From Fibrobacter sp. UBA4309 (GTDB lineage: Bacteria > Fibrobacterota > Fibrobacteria > Fibrobacterales > Fibrobacteraceae), in NCBI RefSeq assembly GCF_002395745.1, contig NZ_DGUN01000002.1:1-24250 (forward strand): a stretch of DNA of 24,250 bases, read 5' to 3'. This document shows, piece after piece, positions 15,764 to 22,400 of this stretch (position 1 is the first letter of the stretch; each line of letters starts with the position of its first letter). The position numbers and the translations under genes were made by a program. Below the pieces are notes generated by a model. It worked only from the letters and a program-made list of their open reading frames with translations, did no database searches and was not told the origin of the DNA.

Positions 15764-15862
15764 AAACCGACTATCTTTGCCTTGAACGAATTCCTATTGT
15801 GAATATTAGGGATTAAACCAACTATATTTGCCTCGAATGAGTCTTTACCGTGAATATTTCCC
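15764..15862 (+). repeat. Decayed 51-bp tandem duplication of a promoter and gene start
   Basis: The stretch starting at 15764 and the one starting at 15815 align without gaps for about 45 bp at roughly 75-80 % identity, with a period of 51 bp. Shared blocks are AAACC, ACTAT, TTTGCCT and GTGAATATT. Copy two contains the functional ATG (15837) of the cysteine-cluster gene. In copy one the matching position is ACG and the same frame reaches a stop eight codons on. Confidence 0.7.
15797..15830 (+). promoter_or_regulatory. Candidate promoter of the cysteine-cluster gene
   Basis: TATATTTG at 15823-15830 is an exact match to TAnnTTTG, with TTG at 15797-15799, 23 bp upstream (slightly long). It ends six bases before the ATG at 15837, so the transcript would be leaderless or nearly so. 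A related TATCTTTG is present 51 bp upstream (15772-15779) in the duplicated copy and could give a longer transcript. Confidence 0.5.
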
Positions 15863-16598
15863 CACCAGGGCGTACAAAGTAGCCGAGATGAAGATGGGTG
15901 TCCTTTTGGGGGCGGAACGCGACCGCCTGGATACCATTGCCAGCGCGCTCGGTAGGGACTACGCTGTCGGTCCGGACAACCTGGCGAGCCAGATTCCCCA
16001 TATCAGGGAATTTACCCGGAAATACCACGAGGCTTTTGCGCAGTACCTTTCGGCTGTCCTGGTGCAGCAGCCGAGGCCTATCCAGTGCAGGCCCGCCTGC
16101 GGCAACTGCTGCCACCATTACCCGCTCTCTGTGGAACCTTTCGAGCTGCTTTCGCTGTATTGCGAGCTGCGCCGGGGCGACGACCTGCTCCCTGTCATGG
16201 AAGCGTGCCAGTCGCGTTCCCTGCTGTTCAATTCCCTCTACGAGAAGAGGCTGGAAGGTTCCGCGAACGAGGACGAGGCCGAAGACAAGGCGCTCCACGA
16301 CTACTTTGCCGTGTGGCAGCCGTGCCCGTTCTCCGATACGGCGGGGGATTGCGGCGTCTATCCGTTCCGCCCGGTTTCGTGCCGGATGTACTTTAGCGAG
16401 ACCGATCCCAAGTTCTGCACGCCGGAACACTTGCAGACGGAACGCAACGACAGCTATATTGTATATCTGCCCGACAATATCGAAGAGGCTATCTACGGTA
16501 TATCGGAGCACTATGCGGGACTGGAGCTGCCCGAAAGTTTTTTTGGCGGCCTGCTGGCCGTGAACGGATTCGAAGGACTGCTTGCCGATGTCGAGTGA
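15837..16598 (+). CDS. YkgJ-family cysteine-cluster protein
   Basis: The 253-residue product belongs to the YkgJ / UPF0153 family, thought to bind zinc or iron through conserved cysteines. The key pattern is complete: Cys84-x3-Cys88-x2-Cys91-Cys92 (CRPACGNCC), a following acidic helix (VEPFELL), then CPF (Cys163), Cys172, and YPFRPVSCR (Cys182). The N-terminal 80 residues are an extra helical region beyond the core domain. I start at ATG 15837; a TTG three codons earlier lies inside the promoter element. The biochemical role of the family is unresolved; some members are linked to metal handling or methyltransferase-like modification. It overlaps the SprT-like gene downstream by 11 bp, so the two are probably produced together. 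Confidence 0.88.
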   Translation: MSLYREYFPTRAYKVAEMKMGVLLGAERDRLDTIASALGRDYAVGPDNLASQIPHIREFTRKYHEAFAQYLSAVLVQQPRPIQCRPACGNCCHHYPLSVEPFELLSLYCELRRGDDLLPVMEACQSRSLLFNSLYEKRLEGSANEDEAEDKALHDYFAVWQPCPFSDTAGDCGVYPFRPVSCRMYFSETDPKFCTPEHLQTERNDSYIVYLPDNIEEAIYGISEHYAGLELPESFFGGLLAVNGFEGLLADVE

Positions 16599-17397
16599 CC
16601 AGATGGATTTCTTTGGGCAGCTGGACCTGTTCGGGGACTATCCCGAGCAGCCCAAGGTGCCTGCCGTCAAGGCGGCGTCTCCGGACTGCTCGGCGAACGG
16701 CCTGGTGATCTTCAAGTACAATCCGCTCCTCAAACGCAGCATCCGTTGCAAGGGCGGCGTGCTGTTCGGTCACCCGGAGGTGATGCTGCCGGCCTTTATG
16801 AAGGCTCCGGAATTCGCATCCGTGCGTGAACTTGCCGCCGAATGGGCCGAACGCGCCGTGCGGCGGAAAACCAAGAAGAACAAGGAAATTGTCAAGGACC
16901 TGGTGAACAGGATTTGGCAGGCTGTCGACCAGATTCTCGTGGACAACGGCGGGAAACCGCTGGATTCCCGCGGCAGGTTGCCGCCCATAAAGCCCAAGGG
17001 CAAGTATCACGACCTGAACGATATCCTGGCCGCGGTGAACGAGACCTATTTCGAAGGCTCGCTCACGTGCCGCATCACGTGGAGCAACCGCACGGGCGGG
17101 CTCAGTTTCCATTCCGTGCGCAAGGACCCCATCACGGGCGAAGACTTCCACCTGATAAGCATCAGCAAGGGTTACGACGCGGCGAACTGCCCCAAGTACG
17201 CCGTGGCGGGGGTCGTGTACCACGAGTGCCTCCATATCGTGATTCCCATCGAGGAACGCAACGGGCGTCGCGTTATCCATGGCCGGGTTTTCCGCCAGCG
17301 CGAACGCCGCTACATCTTCTTCGACGAATGGATGAAATGGCACCGCGAGGTGTTGCCGAGGAACGTCGCCGCCATGCGCAGGCATCGCCCGCTGTAG
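16588..17397 (+). CDS. SprT-like zinc metallopeptidase-domain protein
   Basis: The 269-residue product carries the zinc-protease motif HECLH at 212-216, preceded by a hydrophobic helix (VAGVVY). A second motif, HGRVF (231-235), provides the probable third zinc ligand. HExxH followed by HGxxF is the arrangement of SprT/Spartan-type proteases. The segment before it (YFEGSLTCRITWSNRTGGLSF) also resembles the start of the SprT core. Eukaryotic Spartan degrades DNA-protein crosslinks; bacterial SprT-like proteins are little characterised. No C-terminal zinc ribbon is present. The basic stretch RRKTKKNKEIVK around residues 92-103 could contact nucleic acid, which is inference. ATG 16588 is favoured by AAGGA ten bases upstream; ATG 16603 is an alternative. 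It is translationally coupled to the cysteine-cluster gene. Confidence 0.72.
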   Translation: MSSDQMDFFGQLDLFGDYPEQPKVPAVKAASPDCSANGLVIFKYNPLLKRSIRCKGGVLFGHPEVMLPAFMKAPEFASVRELAAEWAERAVRRKTKKNKEIVKDLVNRIWQAVDQILVDNGGKPLDSRGRLPPIKPKGKYHDLNDILAAVNETYFEGSLTCRITWSNRTGGLSFHSVRKDPITGEDFHLISISKGYDAANCPKYAVAGVVYHECLHIVIPIEERNGRRVIHGRVFRQRERRYIFFDEWMKWHREVLPRNVAAMRRHRPL

Positions 17398-17468
17398 GGC
17401 CCGTATCAAGATTTTTGTGCACTATTCCACATTGGAATACTTGATACTAGTTTGTTAAAAAAAATTTT

Positions 17469-17501
17469 TTTGTGAATTCTGCGGAAAACAGAATAGATTT
17501 T
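17469..17501 (+). promoter_or_regulatory. Candidate promoter of the pyrophosphatase gene
   Basis: TTTG (17469-17472) and TAGATTTT (17494-17501) are 21 bp apart, fitting the TTTG-N19-21-TAnnTTTG pattern with the last base changed. The leader to ATG 17588 would be about 80 nt. In the 190-bp gap, a 7-bp hairpin (17423-17439) precedes the promoter and could help end the previous transcript, but no T-run follows directly. GAGG seven bases before the ATG serves as the ribosome-binding site. Confidence 0.5.
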
Positions 17502-17587
17502 ATTTGTCAACCATCTTGCTTTGCTCCTCAACGCATTTTGCGGTTTTTTGATTTTTTGTGTGTTTTAGTCAAAAAATTGAGGTCTGT

Positions 17588-19954
17588 ATGTCGTCAATTC
17601 CTTTCTACTGGTTCGCTGTGCCCGTAGCGGCCTTTATTGCGCTTTTGATGGCGCTCCTGTTTTACCGTTCCATGAAGCGCGCTCCCGCCGGGACCCGCAA
17701 GATGAAGGCGATTGCGCACTATGTGCGCGTCGGTGCCTTTGCGTATTTGCGCAGGCAGTACAAGACGGTGTCGGTCGTGTTCGCCGTGCTTTTCGTGGTG
17801 TTCGTCGTGTTGGCGGTGATGAAGGTGCAGAACCCCTTCGTGCCGGTGGCGTTCCTCACGGGCGGTTTCTTTAGCGGGCTGTGCGGGTTCCTGGGCATGA
17901 AAACGGCGACGAACGCGAGCTCGCGTACGGCGAACGGAGCCATCAGCAGCCTGAACCGCGGCCTGGTCATTGCGTTCAGGAGCGGTGCGGTGATGGGTCT
18001 TGTCGTGGTAGGGTTCGGCCTTTTCGACATATCGGCATGGTTCTTTGCCTTGAACTACATATACGACCATAACGTCTGGAATTTCGGCGCGGATATCGCC
18101 GCGAAACTTTCGATGGGGGCCTGGAGTGCCGACATGGTGAACAATCCGCAATGGGCGCACGCCAAGATGGTCGAGATTACGACGACGATGCTCACCTTCG
18201 GCATGGGTGCTTCGCTGCAGGCACTGTTCGCCCGCGTTGGCGGCGGCATTTATACAAAGGCCGCCGATGTTGGCGCGGATCTCGTGGGCAAGGTCGAGGC
18301 GGGAATCCCCGAAGACGATCCGCGCAACCCCGCGACTATCGCGGACAACGTGGGCGATAACGTCGGAGACGTTGCCGGCATGGGTGCCGACCTCTACGAA
18401 TCCTACTGCGGTTCCATATTGGCGACGGCGGCGCTCGGCGCGGCTCTTGGCGGTGGCATTTCGTATGTCATTGCGCCGATGGTGGTGGCGGCGATAGGCA
18501 TAGTGCTTTCTCTCGTGGGGATTTTCATGGTGCGGACCAAGGAAGATGCCACGACAAAGGACCTGTTGCGGTCCCTGTTGACAGGCACTCTCGGGTCTTC
18601 CGTGCTGATCCTCATTGCGCTGCTCGTGCTTGTCAAGCTGGACTTTATATCGATGGGCATATTCGGCTCGGTGCTTTCGGGCCTGATCGCCGGCGTGCTT
18701 ATCGGCCAGTTTACCGAATACTATACGTCCGATGCCTACAAACCGACGCGCGGCATTGCCGGGCAGGCCAAGCTGGGGCCGGCCACGACGATTATCGACG
18801 GCATTTCGGTAGGCATGTTTTCGACGGGGCTCCCGGTAATTACGATCGTGGCGGGAATCATCGCCGCCTACGGCTGTTCCGGCGGCTTCACCGACATGTC
18901 GATGGGCCTGTACGGCGTGGGCTTTGCGGCCGTGGGCATGCTCAGCACTCTCGGTGTCACCTTGGCAACCGATGCCTTCGGGCCGATTGCCGATAACGCT
19001 GGCGGGAATGCCGAGATGGCAGGCCTCGACGCTAGCGTCCGCGCGCGAACCGACGAGCTCGACATGCTCGGCAACACGACCGCGGCCACGGGGAAGGGAT
19101 TCGCGATCGGGTCCGCGGCGCTTACCGCCATGGCGCTCCTCGCCTCGTACATAGAAGAAATCAAGATATGGCTCGGGCGCCTTGCCGATTCCGCGGGCGG
19201 CGTGTACCAGATGGGCAAGGTGTATTTCGTGAACCAGGCGAGCGATATCGCCGCCGCGGTCTCGGGCGTCCCCGGCGCGAGGATCATCGAGGACGGTTCG
19301 CGCGCCATTGCCGACAACGGCTCTCTCGTTGTCATGGTGGCGGGCAAGGCGAGTATCGCCGATTTCATGCAGATCTACAACCTGAACCTCATGAATCCCA
19401 TGCTGCTGGGTGGGCTGTTCATCGGCGCCATGATGGCGTTCGTGTTCTGCGCGCTTACTATCAAGGCGGTGGGGCGTGCCGCTGCCGCCATGGTCGAAGA
19501 AGTTCGCCGGCAGTTCCGCGAGATACCGGGAATCATGGAAGGGACTGCCGAGCCGAACTATGCGCGCTGCGTCGAGATTTCTACGACCGGCGCACAGAAA
19601 GAGATGGTTATCCCGTCGCTCCTGGCGATTGTCGTACCCGTGCTCGTGGGGCTCCTCATGGGTGTCGCGGGCGTGTTCGGCCTGTTGGCTGGCGGTCTTG
19701 CGTGCGGTTTCGCGCTGGCCACGATGCTCAACAACGCGGGTGGCGCCTGGGACAATGCCAAGAAGTTTATCGAGAAGGGCAATTACGGCGGCAAGCATTC
19801 CGATGCGCACAAGGCTGGCGTCGTGGGCGATACCGTGGGCGACCCGTTCAAGGATACCGCAGGCCCCTCCCTCAACATCCTTATCAAGCTCATGACCATG
19901 GTGAGCGTCGTTTTTGCGGGTGTCATAGTCAAATTCGGAGGAATTCTGTTCTAA
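17588..19954 (+). CDS. hppA: Membrane-bound ion-translocating pyrophosphatase
   Basis: This 788-residue protein couples hydrolysis of pyrophosphate to ion pumping across the inner membrane, recovering energy from biosynthetic by-product. It has about sixteen membrane helices and the full family signature: KAADVGADLVGKVE (224-237), PEDDPRNPATIADNVGDNVGD, GMGADLYESY, TDAFGPIADNAGGNAEM and the C-terminal GDTVGDPFKDTAGPS. Ala499 and Gly502 in GNTTAATGKGF are the residues of the potassium-dependent subfamily, where independent enzymes have Lys and Thr. Glu271, three residues after Asp268, occupies the place of the sodium-gate Glu246 of Thermotoga maritima; plant proton pumps carry it four residues later. 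A Na+-pumping (or Na+/H+) type is therefore likely, but not certain. I start at ATG 17588, which has GAGG upstream; an earlier in-frame start would add 10 unrelated residues. Confidence 0.96.
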   Translation: MSSIPFYWFAVPVAAFIALLMALLFYRSMKRAPAGTRKMKAIAHYVRVGAFAYLRRQYKTVSVVFAVLFVVFVVLAVMKVQNPFVPVAFLTGGFFSGLCGFLGMKTATNASSRTANGAISSLNRGLVIAFRSGAVMGLVVVGFGLFDISAWFFALNYIYDHNVWNFGADIAAKLSMGAWSADMVNNPQWAHAKMVEITTTMLTFGMGASLQALFARVGGGIYTKAADVGADLVGKVEAGIPEDDPRNPATIADNVGDNVGDVAGMGADLYESYCGSILATAALGAALGGGISYVIAPMVVAAIGIVLSLVGIFMVRTKEDATTKDLLRSLLTGTLGSSVLILIALLVLVKLDFISMGIFGSVLSGLIAGVLIGQFTEYYTSDAYKPTRGIAGQAKLGPATTIIDGISVGMFSTGLPVITIVAGIIAAYGCSGGFTDMSMGLYGVGFAAVGMLSTLGVTLATDAFGPIADNAGGNAEMAGLDASVRARTDELDMLGNTTAATGKGFAIGSAALTAMALLASYIEEIKIWLGRLADSAGGVYQMGKVYFVNQASDIAAAVSGVPGARIIEDGSRAIADNGSLVVMVAGKASIADFMQIYNLNLMNPMLLGGLFIGAMMAFVFCALTIKAVGRAAAAMVEEVRRQFREIPGIMEGTAEPNYARCVEISTTGAQKEMVIPSLLAIVVPVLVGLLMGVAGVFGLLAGGLACGFALATMLNNAGGAWDNAKKFIEKGNYGGKHSDAHKAGVVGDTVGDPFKDTAGPSLNILIKLMTMVSVVFAGVIVKFGGILF

Positions 19955-19967
19955 AAAAACTATTGCG

Positions 19968-19999
19968 TTGCCAGCAAAGTATGTTTTTTGATATCTTTT
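19968..19999 (+). promoter_or_regulatory. Candidate promoter of the tandem diguanylate cyclase genes
   Basis: TTG (19968-19970), 21 bp, then TATCTTTT (19992-19999) again fits the TTG / TAnnTTT(G/T) pattern. The start codon at 20008 is only eight bases after the element, so the mRNA leader would be nearly absent; no Shine-Dalgarno is present. No terminator is visible after the pyrophosphatase gene, so read-through is also possible. Confidence 0.45.
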
Positions 20000-20007
20000 T
20001 ATAAGCA

Positions 20008-21147
20008 ATGGAGAACGGGTTATACATAGAAACCAATCTTGTATGCGTATGCATACTGTTGATTCTTGTCTACGTGACATGGCGAGGTGTCGTCCGTGAA
20101 ACCGAGCAGCTTGTCTTTTCGAACATCTGCTTCCATTCCATGCTCATCTTCATTATCGATGTCCTCTGGCGTATTTGCGACGGACAGCGTTTCCCCCTGG
20201 CTCATACGGTGAACGAGCTGCTCTGCGCGGCCTACTTTATACAGGCGGCCGTGCTGGGCTATTACTGGTTGCGCTATTCGTACTTCCTGGATCCGGAAAG
20301 GAGCATGGGACACGGTGTGAAGCGCTTTTCGTTCGCCATTCCCATGATTCTGCTCATCGTTTTGAACATTGCCTCTATCTGGACGGGCTGGGTGTTCTAT
20401 GTGGACGACAACAATATGTATCACAGGGGGCCGCTGATTTACTTGCAGTTGGCACTGGCGACATCGTACTTGCTGATTACCTTTGTGGGGGCGTGGCTCA
20501 ACCTGTTTTCCAAGCACAAGTATGCCCAGAAAAGCAAGCTTGTCGCCATATCCGTGTTGGGAATCTTGCCGTTTATTGGCGGAGTGGCGCAGCTGCCGCT
20601 TGCCGGGGTCCCCGTATTCTGTGTTTGCGTCACTTTCGGTCTGCTGATTGTCTTCATGGAAAACCAGCACCAGCTGATTTCGATTGACCCGCTGACGCAC
20701 CTCAACAACAGGAACCAGCTCAACTATTTCCTCGATGCCAAGCTGAATTCGAGGAACTCCGAAAAGCACCTGGTGCTGTTCGTGATGGACCTGGACTATT
20801 TCAAGCAGATTAACGACAAGTACGGCCACATGGAAGGCGACCGCTCCCTCGTGATTCTTTCGAACGTGTTGAAGAGGGTTCTCGGACCGCGCGGGTTCTT
20901 CATCGCGAGAATCGGCGGAGACGAGTTCGTGACTGTCGCGGAACTGGATTATATGGCAAAGGCCGAAAAGGTGATGGCGCTCTTGCATTCGGCTCTGGAG
21001 ACGGAATCCGAGAAGCTGCCCTACAAGATTTCGCTGAGCATAGGCTATGCCGAATGCCTGCCCGTTGGCGATACTATTCCGGACCTGTTCGGAAGAGCCG
21101 ACAAGGAACTGTACAAGATCAAGGCCCAGAGGGAAGACAAGAGGTAA
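20008..21147 (+). CDS. Membrane-anchored diguanylate cyclase (GGDEF), first of a tandem pair
   Basis: The 379-residue product would make the second messenger cyclic di-GMP from two GTP. Residues about 1-218 contain roughly seven hydrophobic segments forming a membrane sensor. Residues about 220-375 are a GGDEF domain: DPLTHLNNRNQL, the metal/substrate segment FVMDLDYFKQINDKYGH, and an intact GGDEF motif at 303-307, all consistent with catalytic activity. The product-inhibition site (RxxD ahead of GGDEF) is absent; the matching place reads PRGF. Between two helices lies WTGWVFYVDDNNMYHRGP, which has a close counterpart in the next gene and may be an exposed sensing loop. The ligand is unknown. 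It is followed after six bases by its paralogue. Confidence 0.92.
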   Translation: MENGLYIETNLVCVCILLILVYVTWRGVVRETEQLVFSNICFHSMLIFIIDVLWRICDGQRFPLAHTVNELLCAAYFIQAAVLGYYWLRYSYFLDPERSMGHGVKRFSFAIPMILLIVLNIASIWTGWVFYVDDNNMYHRGPLIYLQLALATSYLLITFVGAWLNLFSKHKYAQKSKLVAISVLGILPFIGGVAQLPLAGVPVFCVCVTFGLLIVFMENQHQLISIDPLTHLNNRNQLNYFLDAKLNSRNSEKHLVLFVMDLDYFKQINDKYGHMEGDRSLVILSNVLKRVLGPRGFFIARIGGDEFVTVAELDYMAKAEKVMALLHSALETESEKLPYKISLSIGYAECLPVGDTIPDLFGRADKELYKIKAQREDKR

Positions 21148-21153
21148 TGCGGT

Positions 21154-22287
21154 ATGCATAGCGTGTTGTATTTCGAACTGGTTGCTTTCTGTATCGTTGT
21201 CGAAGTCATGATGTTCGTCAAGATGCGTTTTGGCCTGTACCGGCTCCTGTACCAGAGGACTTTCCGCAACGTGCTAGTACTTTCGGCACTCTCGATGGGA
21301 CTCGATTATCTGAGGCTCGTGCTAGACGGCTCCATGTTGTTGGGTGGCATGCTTACTCCGTTGGTCGTGACCGCCTATTTCATGGCGACAGCGGCAATGT
21401 CCTTCAGTTGGTTCCGCTATTCGGGATTCATCCTCAAGTTCCCGTTCTGGAATGACCGGAAAAAGCTGGCCCTGTACGGTATTCCGCTTGTCTTTGTGCT
21501 CTTGCTTTGTGTTTCTTCTGTTTGGAACGGCCTTATATTTTTCGTGGACGACTTCAACTTTTTCCACAGGAATCTCCTGTACTACATTATCTACGTGCCC
21601 GTTTGCGTCCTTTACATGGTGACGTGCGTTGCCCTCGCTGTCCGCAAAGCCATGCGCAAGCGCTATTATGCCGAACGTGAGACGAACGCTTCGGTGGCCA
21701 GTTTTGGAGTCATTCTTGTCACTGCGGGAATTTTGCAGGTCTATCTTGAAGATATGCTGCCAATCTGGTCGGCGGGAATCATGCTTGCCAGCGTCCTTGC
21801 CTTTGTGCTCGCCCAGTCCCAGCTCATCTCGATGGATCCGCTCACGCGTCTCAATAACAGGAACCTGCTGAACCAGTTCCTCAATTCCAAGATGAACGGC
21901 AAGGAACTGCCCAAGAGGCTTTATCTGTTCGTGATGGATTTGGACAAGTTCAAGTCCATCAATGATATTTACGGGCATTCCGAGGGCGACAGGGCGCTTG
22001 TCCTTGTTGCCGACGTGCTGAAGGCGGTATGCGGACCGCGCGGCTGCTTTATCGCCCGCTTTGGCGGGGATGAATTCAATATCGTGGCGGAACTGGACAA
22101 CGATGCCGCCGCCGAAGCCCTTTGTACGGCGATCAAGGACGCTCTCAAGGAACGTGCCGCGAATCTTGCGTACAAGTTATCGCTCAGTATCGGATACGCC
22201 GACCATTATACCGGTGCGGAATCGCTGCCGGACTTCTTCGCCAGGGCGGACGAACGCCTCTACGCGCAGAAGAAGGCGAACCGGTAG
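21154..22287 (+). CDS. Membrane-anchored diguanylate cyclase (GGDEF), second of a tandem pair
   Basis: The 377-residue product has the same build as its upstream neighbour: a multi-helix N-terminal sensor (about 1-220) and a C-terminal GGDEF domain with DPLTRLNNRNLL, FVMDLDKFKSINDIYGH and intact GGDEF at 304-308, so it should synthesise cyclic di-GMP. The inhibitory RxxD site is again missing (PRGC). The loop WNGLIFFVDDFNFFHRN matches the neighbour's loop in the positions W, F, VDD, N and HR. The GGDEF halves are far more alike than the sensor halves, which suggests an old duplication followed by divergence of the input. AGAGG upstream of ATG 21154 is a plausible ribosome-binding site, and the 6-bp gap indicates one transcript with the first cyclase. 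Confidence 0.92.
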   Translation: MHSVLYFELVAFCIVVEVMMFVKMRFGLYRLLYQRTFRNVLVLSALSMGLDYLRLVLDGSMLLGGMLTPLVVTAYFMATAAMSFSWFRYSGFILKFPFWNDRKKLALYGIPLVFVLLLCVSSVWNGLIFFVDDFNFFHRNLLYYIIYVPVCVLYMVTCVALAVRKAMRKRYYAERETNASVASFGVILVTAGILQVYLEDMLPIWSAGIMLASVLAFVLAQSQLISMDPLTRLNNRNLLNQFLNSKMNGKELPKRLYLFVMDLDKFKSINDIYGHSEGDRALVLVADVLKAVCGPRGCFIARFGGDEFNIVAELDNDAAAEALCTAIKDALKERAANLAYKLSLSIGYADHYTGAESLPDFFARADERLYAQKKANR

Positions 22288-22298
22288 TTTTCGCTGCT

Positions 22299-22355
22299 GT
22301 CACCCCCGAGCCAGACGGCGTCATCCCCCGAGCACACTGCGGAGGGGGGGGCATC
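22299..22355. repeat. C/G-rich repeat and hairpin between convergent genes
   Basis: The 113-bp gap between the second cyclase and thiC holds two nearly identical short units, GTCACCCCCGAGC (22299-22311) and GTCATCCCCCGAGC (22320-22333), 21 bp apart. The second unit's C-run can pair with the G-run at 22344-22351, followed by CATC. The ends resemble a degenerate GTCAT...ATCT element. A separate GGCGC/GCGCC hairpin (22387-22399) abuts the thiC stop. Neither hairpin has a T-run, so a terminator role is uncertain. Confidence 0.5.
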
Positions 22356-22400
22356 ACTCTTGTACAAGCGCTTGGGGTATGGGCTCGGCGCGTTGCGCCT

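Noticed and set aside
17594..20080. An 828-residue open frame antisense to the pyrophosphatase gene
   Set aside because: Its translation is dominated by His, Arg, Glu and Gly with no hydrophobic core or known motif, as expected for the reverse of a GC-rich membrane-protein gene. The plus-strand gene is unmistakable.
20020..21159. A 379-residue open frame antisense to the first diguanylate cyclase
   Set aside because: It mirrors nearly the whole cyclase gene and shows no family motif; the GGDEF gene on the plus strand explains the open frame.
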